This document shows, piece by piece, positions 1-8,352 of a stretch of DNA of 64,000 nucleotides. The stretch's first letter is position 1. Each line of letters opens with the position of its first letter. The position numbers were made by a program, and so were the translations under genes. Source of the stretch: Saprospiraceae bacterium (GTDB taxonomy: Bacteria; Bacteroidota; Bacteroidia; Chitinophagales; Saprospiraceae). The stretch lies in the NCBI GenBank assembly GCA_016720635.1, contig JADKKF010000002.1, forward strand, positions 62,001 through 126,000, read 5' to 3'. The notes below the pieces were generated by a model, which worked only from the letters and a program-made list of their open reading frames with translations, made no database searches and had not been told where the DNA came from.

Positions 1-292
1 CTTCAATCATTTTATCGCGTGAAACACCAAGGGTTTCAGCAGCACTGTACAAATAAAGTCCGTGACCACCTTCGTCCTGAACCTTTGCGAGTAGTGCAAT
101 CTTTCTTTTCAAAGAGGGTGCTCTCGTTAGCCAATTTGCTTCTGGCAACATACCGACTACTTCAGAATGGGCGTGCTGCGAGATTTGTCTAATAAGGGTC
201 TTTCTATATTCATCAGGCATCCAATCTTGAGGCTCAATTTTGAGATCTTCGGCTATCTTGTCTTCAAACTTTCTTTCTAATGAAATTTCCAC
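1..292 (-). CDS. paaA: Phenylacetyl-CoA epoxidase catalytic subunit PaaA, N-terminal part
   Basis: Only the first 97 codons are inside the window; the gene runs off the left edge. PaaA is the di-iron catalytic subunit of the ring 1,2-phenylacetyl-CoA epoxidase, which opens aerobic phenylacetate breakdown in the cytoplasm. The translation contains the family's near-invariant stretches: [36 protein letters not shown] and [20 protein letters not shown]. The last of these holds the E-x-x-H iron-ligand motif. The start is inferred as GTG at 292 because the in-frame upstream codons hold no ATG before a stop at 305-307, and the family normally begins a few residues before the [13 protein letters not shown] segment. 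Other paa genes would be expected beyond the left edge. Identity is very likely; the start codon is less certain. Confidence 0.93.
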   Translation of the reverse strand, partial: MEISLERKFEDKIAEDLKIEPQDWMPDEYRKTLIRQISQHAHSEVVGMLPEANWLTRAPSLKRKIALLAKVQDEGGHGLYLYSAAETLGVSRDKMIE

Positions 293-532
293 CGTTATAT
301 TTTTTTAACAAATTTAAGCATTTTTTTTTACATAGCATAATATTATACAATCACATACAAATCTAGTATTTATATATATCAGAAAATTAAATATATAAAA
401 AAGTAAAGAAATTTTATGGAAAAATTATGCAAAAAACGTCTTTCCCTTGAATTTTGTTATCAAGGCCTTAATAATAAATTTCGACAGACATTTTATCACT
501 TTACCAAATTTATCACTTTAAGTACTATTATT

Positions 533-769
533 ATGAACACGACAACATTATCAGAATCAAAAATGATTAAATCGGGAGATAGAAACATTTTTGTTGACCT
601 TAAAAGTTCAAAAACTGGCAAACCCTACGTACATCTTTGCGAATCAAGAATGGTTGATGGCAAGTATGAAAGACAAAGGTTTTATTTATTTGAAAGGGAT
701 ATTCAAAAACTTAGTCAAATTTTGAACGACTACAACGCACTTCTTGGTGAAGTCAAACCAGAAGAATAA
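533..769 (+). CDS. Small PUR-alpha-like (DUF3276-type) nucleic-acid-binding protein
   Basis: A 78-residue protein. The central part (KSGDRNIFVDLKSSKTGKPY, then ESRMVDGKYERQRFYLFE) has the beta-beta-beta-alpha pattern of the Bacteroidota PUR-alpha-like DUF3276 family, whose members are small, cytoplasmic and thought to bind single-stranded DNA or RNA. The frame is open from an ATG at 416, but those extra 39 residues are hydrophobic and aromatic without family character, so the ATG at 533 is preferred. The gene stands alone and is followed by a convincing terminator. The family assignment rests on pattern memory and is moderate; the coding call is good. Confidence 0.7.
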   Translation: MNTTTLSESKMIKSGDRNIFVDLKSSKTGKPYVHLCESRMVDGKYERQRFYLFERDIQKLSQILNDYNALLGEVKPEE

Positions 770-789
770 CACTCCAAGAGTTATTTTAC

Positions 790-845
790 CAAAAACAAGC
801 TAATGCATACCTATTTGATTTTAGTGTATTGGCTTGTTTTTTATT
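790..845 (+). terminator. Rho-independent terminator after the PUR-alpha-like gene
   Basis: The arm AAAACAAGCTAATGC pairs with the downstream arm ending GGCTTGTTTT, with a G-T wobble and small mismatches near the loop. A T-rich run follows at 836-845. It lies 20 bases after the stop at 769. Confidence 0.75.
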
Positions 846-899
846 TTCGTTTAGCTTTTATTTTAAAAAAATTATCGATTGCTTTTATTTTCTTAGGCT

Positions 900-1424
900 T
901 TAGCCTTTGTTCAGATATCTTTCGTTCAATACATTGAGATGATGAATGCCATGCCCATTAACCATCCAAGCCAATGCTTTACTTGGAATCTTATTACCAT
1001 TTACCAACCCATCATTATCAAAAGCTTCCGAGCGAGTATTTTGCACTAAAAGTATATTAGAATTCCTCACCAAAAGCCACTCTTCGAAAAGAGAATCTAA
1101 GGAAGCTGTGGTGGAAATATTACTGTTATCGGCAAATCTATCTTCATCAAAAGAAGGCATATTTGTCAAATCTTCTCGTATAGCCCACAATACCCTATAA
1201 AACATTATAATTTCGGTGTCAATGCAATGCCTTATAAGTTGGGCAACTGTCCACTTACCTGGCGCATAAGCGTAATCCTTAATGCCTTCACTTGTCATTT
1301 TTTTGAATTCTAAGATTTGCTCTTTACTGTGAACCAATGCAGCAAGTAAATCTATTTGATCCGATAGGTCGATATAATAATGGTAATACTTAGGTGTATT
1401 TTCGAAATTTGGCTTTGTAATCAT
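900..1424 (-). CDS. DinB-superfamily protein
   Basis: A 174-residue cytoplasmic protein with the four-helix DinB/YfiT-type fold signature. A first helix region starts near IDLLAALVHSKEQIL. Then come YAPGKWTVAQLIRHCIDTE, with the conserved W and the first metal-ligand His, and near the C-terminus NGHGIHHLNVLNERY, which supplies two more His in the usual H-x3-H spacing. The family holds metal-dependent thiol transferases and many proteins of unknown role, so no substrate can be given. The gene is monocistronic and divergent from the DUF4230 gene at 1540. Length is typical for the family. Confidence 0.85.
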   Translation of the reverse strand: MITKPNFENTPKYYHYYIDLSDQIDLLAALVHSKEQILEFKKMTSEGIKDYAYAPGKWTVAQLIRHCIDTEIIMFYRVLWAIREDLTNMPSFDEDRFADNSNISTTASLDSLFEEWLLVRNSNILLVQNTRSEAFDNDGLVNGNKIPSKALAWMVNGHGIHHLNVLNERYLNKG

Positions 1425-1539
1425 TTGGTGTAAAATTTAGTAATGAATAATTAAGCTAAAAATAATACTTTTGTCATGAGTAATTCACTAATTTGATTTA
1501 TTTTATTAGCCTTCAAGATAGTTTTAAGGTCAACGCAAT

Positions 1540-2160
1540 ATGAAATACGTAATTGGCATCGTTGTTTGTATCCTGATATTTTTGGGTGGTATGTATTTCA
1601 TGTATCAATGGAAAAATAGCTCTGATTCTAAAATCACTGAGAAATCCGAGGTCATCTTGCAAAGACTGAAAAACGTCAACAAAATAATTACCAAAGAAGG
1701 ATATTTTACAGAACTTTACGATTATAAAGACTATACTACTTTTAATCTCCCTTGGTTTCGAAAAAAAGCGCTCGTTCGTGTCAAGGCTAAGGCTTCTGTC
1801 GGATATGATTTGGAAAAATTAGAATTTGATTTGGACGAATCTACAAAAGAAATAGTTATAAAAAATATCCCACCCCTAGAACTATTAAGTCTTGAACACG
1901 ACTTAGATTACTATGATATCACTCAAGGCAGTTTTAACAGTTTTGAGGCAGAGGATTACAATAAGATAAATTCAAATGCAAAAAATTTTGTAAAATCTCA
2001 GGTCCTTTCAAGTGAATTGATGAAGGAATCAAGTTTTACAGAAAATTTGTTTTTCCAACAATTGAAGTTAATAGCCGATGCTGGTGGTTGGCGGATAAAG
2101 GCTAAACAAAATGCTAAACAAAGCTCTACAGTGCCAAAGGATAGCCTAATTAAAAATTAA
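1540..2160 (+). CDS. DUF4230 domain protein, membrane anchored
   Basis: 206 residues. An N-terminal transmembrane anchor (IGIVVCILIFLGGMYFMYQW, residues about 5-24) is followed by a periplasmic DUF4230 domain. The typical motifs are VNKIITKEGYFTELYDYKDY and KKALVRVKAKASVGYDLEKL, ending with a long helix and an AGGWRI-like tail. The family is widespread in Bacteroidota and Firmicutes and its function is unknown. The stop codon directly abuts the ATG of the next gene (TAAATG), so the two are probably co-translated. Family assignment is good; no biochemical role can be stated. Confidence 0.85.
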   Translation: MKYVIGIVVCILIFLGGMYFMYQWKNSSDSKITEKSEVILQRLKNVNKIITKEGYFTELYDYKDYTTFNLPWFRKKALVRVKAKASVGYDLEKLEFDLDESTKEIVIKNIPPLELLSLEHDLDYYDITQGSFNSFEAEDYNKINSNAKNFVKSQVLSSELMKESSFTENLFFQQLKLIADAGGWRIKAKQNAKQSSTVPKDSLIKN

Positions 2161-2679
2161 ATGGATACTAAAAAAATTCTAGCATTTAATGTAAATCACC
2201 TCACAGATGCGAGGTTTTTCGCTGCAGTTGGTGCGGCGTTTATTTTTTTTGACGGCAATCAACCTCCTTCTAGGTGGATAGAATATTTTTCTATGATGGA
2301 ATGGATAGAAGGGGGCAATTTTGGATTTTCATTTGATTATTTGCCAGACGAAATGACACTTTCTGAACTATCAGAAAATGGAATTAAATTCATTCTTTTG
2401 CCTTCCGAATCTCTTATCAAGCCTTTAGACGGATTAACAGTGTTTTCGAGAGGATCTTCTATGTTTTCTTCTAATATATTGATACAAAACTTGAATGAGA
2501 TCACATCTCAAACTGAATTATATTGGTTTATAGCATCTGAAAAAATTACAACTCATGATCTTGACCATTTGAAGAGTCACACTAATGTCGGATTGGCATT
2601 TGAAGGCACTCCTGAAAGTTTAGTGGGTGTCAAAGACTTCGATACTCTAGATCAAATCATCGAGAATTGGCAATTTTGA
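2161..2679 (+). CDS. Conserved hypothetical protein, faintly TrpF/TIM-barrel-like
   Basis: 172 residues, beginning immediately after the DUF4230 stop codon, so surely part of the same operon. No signal peptide or membrane segment is visible. The opening ILAFNVNHLTDARFFAAVGA followed by AFIFFDG recalls the first beta-alpha unit of phosphoribosylanthranilate isomerase-type barrels (K-ICG-x-x-x-x-x-DA-x-x-A-x-x-x-GAD). The catalytic Cys of that family is absent here (an Asn-His pair stands in its place). The C-terminus (LAFEGTPE, then DFDTLDQIIENW) would fit the last barrel strands. I do not recognise a characterised function; a degenerate barrel with a non-enzymatic role is one possibility. Confidence 0.65.
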   Translation: MDTKKILAFNVNHLTDARFFAAVGAAFIFFDGNQPPSRWIEYFSMMEWIEGGNFGFSFDYLPDEMTLSELSENGIKFILLPSESLIKPLDGLTVFSRGSSMFSSNILIQNLNEITSQTELYWFIASEKITTHDLDHLKSHTNVGLAFEGTPESLVGVKDFDTLDQIIENWQF

Positions 2680-2702
2680 GTAGGTTTGGTAAAATTTCCA
2701 GG

Positions 2703-4406
2703 CTATCTTTTGTCTCCTAAACCTTTCAATCCTTTTTTAATATCCTCATTAGTAGGATCTAAAGCCAAAGCTTTTCTGTAGTAATCTATGGCCAATGGTT
2801 TATTTCCTTCTTTGTATGATATAAAACCCAAATTATTGTAGGCATTCAAAAGTTGTCCTCTATATTTATTGGGATCGGGATTGATGCCAAGCAAACGGTT
2901 AAATTGCTGTTTAGCACCGCTGTAATCGTCTCTTTCCATAGCAATAGAAGACAAGTAGTTAAGAGCTACAACAAAATCTCTAGTATGTTTTGTGCTATCT
3001 CCCTTTGCCAAAAATTGTTCATAAAAAGGAACTGCAAGGCCTAATTTTTTGTCAGGATCCATTTTATTTGCAACTTCTGCCCTTTTGATATAACCTGGAG
3101 CCCATGTTGGATTCAAGTCAATCATTTTTATATAAGCTGTATCGGCTTCTTTGAATTTATCCAATGCTAGATAAGCATTACCAATATAGAAATAGTCCGT
3201 TGCTGATGCCTTCGATTTTGCAATTTTCATCTTATAGGCATCTAGAGCCCCTTGTTGATTACCTAGCTCTCTGTATAAATCAGCTAGCTTTCCGTAGTAT
3301 TCAACCTTAGAAGGATCCATTTCCAATATTTTATTGTATGCTTCAACGGCAACTGATTCCTTTTTAACTTTTAATGCACTTTGAGCATAGTTTTCATAAT
3401 CAAATGCGTATATATTTGATTTTTCTGCATATTTAAAAAAATTCTCCGATGCGTTAAAGGCCTCCTGAAAATTTCCTTTTTCCAATTGTGCCCAAGCAAT
3501 CCAACGGTACATGGTAGGGTTATTGGGAGAAAGTTCCATCACCTTTTTAGCTTCAGCCAATCCATTGTCATAATCTTTGGCATTATAAATCAAATACTTA
3601 ACCAATCTGATACGAGCATCAACATCGTTTTCTTGTAATGAAACGTATTTTTTCAACATAGTTGAAACTTTGTCAAATTGTTTGTCTTTTTGATAAAGAT
3701 CCACCAATTCTTTATATGCTGGCGCATAGTTTGGATCCAAAACAATACACTGTTCCATAGATTTTATAGCCTCCTCATAAGCCTTAGCCCGACTAAAAAC
3801 CTTAGCTCTTTTGAAATAATGTGTCGGATTATTTTTATCCTTTTCTATGGCTCTTTCGTAAGCACTTACAGCGGGTCCGCCTTCATTATTCTCCAAATAA
3901 GCATCCCCAAGTGTAGAATAAATGTTAGGGTCATTTATATTAAGGTTTCTAGCTTGTTCGAGATAGCCAATGGCAGCTTTCGCGTCCTTCTTTTCTTGAT
4001 CTAAATGAGCAACTCCCAATTCATAAAAGATATTGGCATCTTTAGATTTGGATACTTTAATCGCTTTATCAAAATTAACTTTTGCATCAATTGGATTATT
4101 TTTCATCAAAGCATATTTGCCAAGACCCACATAATTCAAACCAGCTTTGCTGTTTTCCGCCATACCTTTTTCATATGCCCATTTGGCAGAATCTGGTTTT
4201 TCAGTTTTTAAATATACTTCACCCAAATAAAAATAAGCTTCTGGGTCATTAGCCTTAGTTGCAATTATTTGTTTAAATATTTTTTTTGCTGCTCCAAAAG
4301 ATTCCTTTTCCAAAAGATTTTTCCCTTCTTTTATTGATTGGCCAAATACAAATGGACCGCTTAATAACAAGAGGGATAAAATGCAAATTTGTTGTAAATA
4401 TTTCAT
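2703..4406 (-). CDS. Exported TPR-repeat protein
   Basis: 567 residues starting with a clear signal peptide (LSLLLLSGPFVFG, cleavage near residue 22). The rest is almost wholly tetratricopeptide repeats of 34-residue period with the canonical W/Y-x2-L/I/Y, G-x2-Y/A and A-x3-Y-x2-A-I positions, for example EAYFYLGEVYLKTEKPDSAK and DVAL-type helices throughout. About 12-14 repeats fit. It is therefore a periplasmic or outer-membrane-facing scaffold. It lies downstream of the PstS-like lipoprotein on the same strand, an arrangement often seen in Bacteroidota next to ExbB/TonB-type genes, although no such gene is in this window. Partner unknown. Confidence 0.88.
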   Translation of the reverse strand: MKYLQQICILSLLLLSGPFVFGQSIKEGKNLLEKESFGAAKKIFKQIIATKANDPEAYFYLGEVYLKTEKPDSAKWAYEKGMAENSKAGLNYVGLGKYALMKNNPIDAKVNFDKAIKVSKSKDANIFYELGVAHLDQEKKDAKAAIGYLEQARNLNINDPNIYSTLGDAYLENNEGGPAVSAYERAIEKDKNNPTHYFKRAKVFSRAKAYEEAIKSMEQCIVLDPNYAPAYKELVDLYQKDKQFDKVSTMLKKYVSLQENDVDARIRLVKYLIYNAKDYDNGLAEAKKVMELSPNNPTMYRWIAWAQLEKGNFQEAFNASENFFKYAEKSNIYAFDYENYAQSALKVKKESVAVEAYNKILEMDPSKVEYYGKLADLYRELGNQQGALDAYKMKIAKSKASATDYFYIGNAYLALDKFKEADTAYIKMIDLNPTWAPGYIKRAEVANKMDPDKKLGLAVPFYEQFLAKGDSTKHTRDFVVALNYLSSIAMERDDYSGAKQQFNRLLGINPDPNKYRGQLLNAYNNLGFISYKEGNKPLAIDYYRKALALDPTNEDIKKGLKGLGDKR

Positions 4407-4677
4407 TGTATGTATTTTAAACTTTAGACGCTTTAAGACTTGAAAAATTGTTATAAAATCGTTAATAATTTAATAATAAAGGATTAAATAATTTAGTATA
4501 ACCAATAGATCAATATATTATTTGGCAATTATAAATAAATCAAACAAAAAACAAAACAATAATTCGTCTATATACTTGATCTAAACTGTCAATTAATTTC
4601 ATTTATAAATGCGAAAATAGAAAAAATGAATGTAAAAGGATGATACCTCAGATACATAATTTTTATTCTAATATCAA

Positions 4678-5613
4678 TCAACGTTTGATTATGATCTCGC
4701 GACCTGGTGGATATAGCGGCATTAAGCCGGCTTTCAATATGATTCTTTGGCCTATTTCACCCGCTATAAAAGAAGCGAAACCTGAACCAGCATCCCCGAG
4801 TTGTTTTCTATTGATTACCCACATTTGTCTAGAAAGTTTATAGGTGCTATCGATCAAATGTTCTTGTGAAGGATCCGCGCAAATAATATTTGTCCTATTT
4901 GAATCTGATTTTATTTTTATGAATTTTATTTTTCGCATGACGTTTGCTTGTTCGCTCACAGACAGATTGCTCAACCATGCAGTTCCAATGACGCCAATTC
5001 CTCCTGTTTTATTGGTTATATAATTGATAACTTCTTCGTTTGAATTCAAAGCCCTGGCCTGTCCTGTTAATTTTGCAGGGGATAATTCCTTCAAAACAAA
5101 ATTGATATTGCTACTTCCATTATTGTCAAAAACTATTGGCGTATTGTTGTTTTTTTCAGAAAACAAATCTTTTACTTGAGCAATTGAAAGGCAACTATCT
5201 TTATATTGAATATTGGCAATTAGCGCCACAGCATCTGCGCCAAATAGCGTCTCTATGGGATATAAGTTTTGCGCTTTAAATTGCATTTTTTCGAAATCTT
5301 TTAATTTTCTCAAAGAAACGATGGTCGCAATTTTGTGCTGGTTGAATGAGTCAAAAAGTTGGCTCTCGGGAAGGTATATTGTTTGAGTTTTATATCTGCC
5401 ATTGCTGTTATTCTCAAAAACCTGAAATGCAGGCTCTAATAAAGGTTTAAGATTTTCATCTACCCCAATTCTCAAATCACCTTTGTAGTAATCAGCTTTA
5501 TCCGAATCAGAACAGCCATTGATTAAAAGCATAATAGTGCTGACAATGACCAATGTTTTCGCAACAAATGAAGTATTTCGTTTTATTTTTAACTGATTAC
5601 CTGTCCCAAGCAT
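4678..5613 (-). CDS. PstS-like phosphate/anion-binding lipoprotein
   Basis: 311 residues. The N-terminus holds a hydrophobic stretch ending in a lipobox (LLINGC, Cys about residue 34), so it should be lipid-anchored. The body resembles the PstS-like solute-binding family: LRIGVDENLKPLLEPAFQVF at the start, GADAVALIAN, the LFSEKNNNTPIVFDNNGSSN strand-loop and NKTGGIGVIGTAWLS. Typical phosphate ligand Ser/Thr/Arg residues are only partly recognisable, so the ligand may not be phosphate. It lies 271 bases upstream of the TPR gene on the same strand. In Bacteroidota such paralogues usually sit away from the pst transporter genes, as here. Confidence 0.8.
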   Translation of the reverse strand: MLGTGNQLKIKRNTSFVAKTLVIVSTIMLLINGCSDSDKADYYKGDLRIGVDENLKPLLEPAFQVFENNSNGRYKTQTIYLPESQLFDSFNQHKIATIVSLRKLKDFEKMQFKAQNLYPIETLFGADAVALIANIQYKDSCLSIAQVKDLFSEKNNNTPIVFDNNGSSNINFVLKELSPAKLTGQARALNSNEEVINYITNKTGGIGVIGTAWLSNLSVSEQANVMRKIKFIKIKSDSNRTNIICADPSQEHLIDSTYKLSRQMWVINRKQLGDAGSGFASFIAGEIGQRIILKAGLMPLYPPGREIIIKR

Positions 5614-5743
5614 CTGGTAAATTTTTCAAAAAATGAATCAATGAATGATAAAACAAATAATCAACCAAGTGGTTGTTTCGCTGGCCTTTTTACTATTGTA
5701 TTTTTATATGAAATATTAAACTAAATTTGTAAAAAATTTTAAA

Positions 5744-7594
5744 ATGAGATATTTGATTGTAATATTATTAAGCTTCCAATTTTCTTTATTAACTTTTGCT
5801 CAAACCGATACCACTTTTGTCGATTTAAATTACAACAAGAAAGAGGTCTATATCAAGATGAGGGATGGCGTTCGACTTTATACGTCAATTTACACCCCAA
5901 AGGATGCTTCTAAAAGATATGCGATCATGATTAACCGTACCCCATATTGCGTGTGTCCATATGGCGATAGCTTAAAAAAAGAAAGTCTGGGACCATCTGA
6001 GATGATGATGAAAGAAAAATACATATTTGTCTATCAAGATGTTCGTGGAAGATACATGTCAGAGGGTGAATTTTTGGATGTAAGGCCTTATGATCCTAAA
6101 AAAAGTCCCAAGCAAATAGATGAAAGTTCTGATACTTATGATACTGTCGATTGGCTCATAAAAAACATTGAAAACAACAACGGAAATGTAGGTATTTGGG
6201 GAATATCTTACCCTGGATTTTATGCATCAATGGGTGCTATAGATGCCCATCCTGCGGTCAAAGCAGTCTCACCTCAAGCCCCTGTGACCAATTGGTTTTT
6301 GGGTGATGATTTTCACCACAATGGAGCTTTCTTTTTAAGTGATGCCTTTAATTTTTATTCATTTTTCGGTCAACCAAGGCCTGTACCCACCCCGAAACAT
6401 GCGCAAGGATTTCAAATGCCCACTCCAGATGGGTATGACTTTTATTTAAAGGCTGGACCAATTAAGAATCTGAATAAAAACTATTTCAAGGGAAAGCTGG
6501 CATTTTGGAATGATCTCATGAAACACCCGAATTATGATACATTTTGGCAAAAGCGCGATGTTAGACAACATTTAAGCCATATAAAACCAGCCACAATGGT
6601 AGTTGGAGGTTTTTTTGATGCTGAAGATTGTTATGGGGCTTTGGAGACCTACAAATCCATCGAAAAGAAATCACCTAATTCAAAGAATACATTGGTGATG
6701 GGGCCTTGGTTTCACGGGGGCTGGGCTAGAGTGGATGGCTCTTCTTTTGGAGATATCGTGTTTGGGTCCAAAACCTCTGAATACTATCGGAATGAAGTCG
6801 AAGCGCCATTCTTTTCTCATTATTTGTATGGAAAAGGCAATGATCCTAGGTCAGAATCATTGGTTTTCGATATAGGCGCGGACGCTTGGCATAAATTTGA
6901 ACAATGGCCACCCGCAAATATGAAACTAACAAACTATAATTTATCAGCAAATGGGACTTTGAGCACTCTCGATCAAATCGATAATACTTTTTCGAGTTAT
7001 ATTTCAGATCCCAATAACCCTGTCCCGCATAAGGATGGTATCAACCATAGGACCACCAGAGAGTATATGATAGACGATCAGCGGTTCGCCAGCAGACGCC
7101 CCGATGTCGTGACGTATGAAATGGAAATCGAAACCGAGCCATTGCAATTGGCAGGTCCAATATATGCTGAATTGTACGTATCCACCAATGCTACAGACGC
7201 CGATTTTATCGTAAAAATAATCGACGTATATCCCGATTCAACCAAAGAATATCAACACCAGGGTAAAACGGTAAAAATCGGAGGCTATCAGATGCTGGTA
7301 AGAGGTGAAGTAATGCGAGCAAAATACAGAGAATCCTTTGAGAATCCCACACCCTTAATCAAGGACAAAATAGAGAAAGTGCGATTTTATATACCCGATG
7401 TCGCCCATACTTTCCGTCCAGGACACAAATTGATGATACAGATCCAAAGCAGTTGGTTTCCATTGGTGGATCGCAATCCACAGAAATTTTGCAATATATA
7501 CGAAGCCACAGAAGCAGACTTCCAACAAGCACTTATAAGAATCCACGAAGGTGGAAAAGCGGCATCAAGGATAGAACTGCCTGTTGTGAAGTGA
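5744..7594 (+). CDS. CocE/NonD family hydrolase (S15 X-Pro dipeptidyl-peptidase-like)
   Basis: 616 residues with a signal peptide (LIVILLSFQFSLLTFAQ). The alpha/beta-hydrolase core shows the opening KKEVYIKMRDGVRLYTSIYT, the oxyanion region NRTPY, and the nucleophile elbow GISYPGFYAS with Ser at about residue 155. A later Asp (GGFFDAEDCYG) and a His (MGPWFHGGWAR) complete the triad. The C-terminal part from about residue 400 is a jelly-roll PepX_C domain (AGPIYAELYVSTNATDADFI). The family contains cocaine esterase, glutaryl-7-ACA acylase and alpha-amino-acid ester hydrolases, so an exported acylase or peptidase acting on small amide or ester substrates is likely. Exact substrate unknown. Monocistronic. 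Confidence 0.92.
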   Translation: MRYLIVILLSFQFSLLTFAQTDTTFVDLNYNKKEVYIKMRDGVRLYTSIYTPKDASKRYAIMINRTPYCVCPYGDSLKKESLGPSEMMMKEKYIFVYQDVRGRYMSEGEFLDVRPYDPKKSPKQIDESSDTYDTVDWLIKNIENNNGNVGIWGISYPGFYASMGAIDAHPAVKAVSPQAPVTNWFLGDDFHHNGAFFLSDAFNFYSFFGQPRPVPTPKHAQGFQMPTPDGYDFYLKAGPIKNLNKNYFKGKLAFWNDLMKHPNYDTFWQKRDVRQHLSHIKPATMVVGGFFDAEDCYGALETYKSIEKKSPNSKNTLVMGPWFHGGWARVDGSSFGDIVFGSKTSEYYRNEVEAPFFSHYLYGKGNDPRSESLVFDIGADAWHKFEQWPPANMKLTNYNLSANGTLSTLDQIDNTFSSYISDPNNPVPHKDGINHRTTREYMIDDQRFASRRPDVVTYEMEIETEPLQLAGPIYAELYVSTNATDADFIVKIIDVYPDSTKEYQHQGKTVKIGGYQMLVRGEVMRAKYRESFENPTPLIKDKIEKVRFYIPDVAHTFRPGHKLMIQIQSSWFPLVDRNPQKFCNIYEATEADFQQALIRIHEGGKAASRIELPVVK

Positions 7595-7646
7595 AGGGTC
7601 AAATAGCTAAAAACAGAAGTTGGGGTTTAGTGCTTTTTTCTAAATT

Positions 7647-8183
7647 TTAATTTTCAATTTTTTTTATAATTCCTTTGAGCATTAACGGTACAATTAATTT
7701 GTGAAATGGTCTAACTGGCAAAAAATATAGTCGTCCAAACCAATTATTAAATTTTACTGTTGTAGAAAGTATTAATTTTTTTTCAATTCTGCTTTCATTT
7801 TGTTTGTCAATAAACAGTGACACTCTAAAATTCAAATGTTTGTCGTCTTCTCCCAAAATAATTTCGTCATCTGTTTTATCAAACACTTTAAAAAGTCCAA
7901 TTTGTTCACCTTTTTCACACTTAAAATTGTCTAACACTTTTTGTTTGTCAACTAAGTTTCTTGACGTTTTTAACCCGAAAGGTCGAACCAAAATGTTTCT
8001 AAATGCTAACAATTTATCAACCCATTTTGGTCCACTTTCAAAAAAATATTTTCCAATTTCTGTGGAACCAATATTTCCGTTTTTATCAACAAAATTTCCT
8101 TGAAAACTGTCAACATAATCAAATTGATTTTCGACGGTTTTCAATATAGATTTAACAGGAAGTACCGATTTTATTATTGTCAT
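7647..8183 (-). CDS. DUF2867 domain protein
   Basis: 178 residues, no signal peptide. The DUF2867 hallmarks are DYVDSFQGNF near the N-terminus, a central charged strand region (DDEIILGEDDKHLNFRVSLF) and the C-terminal NNWFGRLYFLPVRPFHKLIV with a basic helix. DUF2867 domains sit in the START/SRPBCC-like fold range and are sometimes fused to NAD(P)-binding epimerases; here the domain is alone. Its function is unknown. It is convergent with the hydrolase at 5744 and flanked upstream by the GC-rich hairpin element at 8230-8342. Confidence 0.75.
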   Translation of the reverse strand: MTIIKSVLPVKSILKTVENQFDYVDSFQGNFVDKNGNIGSTEIGKYFFESGPKWVDKLLAFRNILVRPFGLKTSRNLVDKQKVLDNFKCEKGEQIGLFKVFDKTDDEIILGEDDKHLNFRVSLFIDKQNESRIEKKLILSTTVKFNNWFGRLYFLPVRPFHKLIVPLMLKGIIKKIEN

Positions 8184-8229
8184 TTTTCGATTATCTTTAA
8201 ATGTCTTTATCCATTAATCAAAAACAATC

Positions 8230-8342
8230 ATCCTGCACCTTCCTGCGATAGGGATGTGGAGGGCATCCAAAGGATGGTCTCGCCCAGCATGGGTGAGACG
8301 AAACCCCGAAACAGCCCGGTGCCACAGAGTGGCAATCGTCCT
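8230..8342. repeat. GC-rich extragenic element with three hairpins (REP-like)
   Basis: This intergenic stretch is far richer in GC than its surroundings and contains three consecutive perfect or near-perfect stems. CATCC/GGATG is at 8264-8276. GTCTCGCCC pairs with GGGTGAGAC around the loop AGCAT at 8277-8299. TGCCAC/GTGGCA is at 8320-8334. No reading frame fits. The build (a CTGCGATAGGGAT-type opening, then stacked stems) resembles extragenic palindromic elements that occur in many copies in Bacteroidota genomes. Only this copy is in the window. It could also serve as the transcription end of the acyl-CoA dehydrogenase gene. Confidence 0.55.
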
Positions 8343-8352
8343 AAAAAAAAGA

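Noticed and set aside
416..532. ATG at 416 as start of the small PUR-alpha-like protein
   Set aside because: The 39 extra residues have no family character; ATG 533 yields the typical length.
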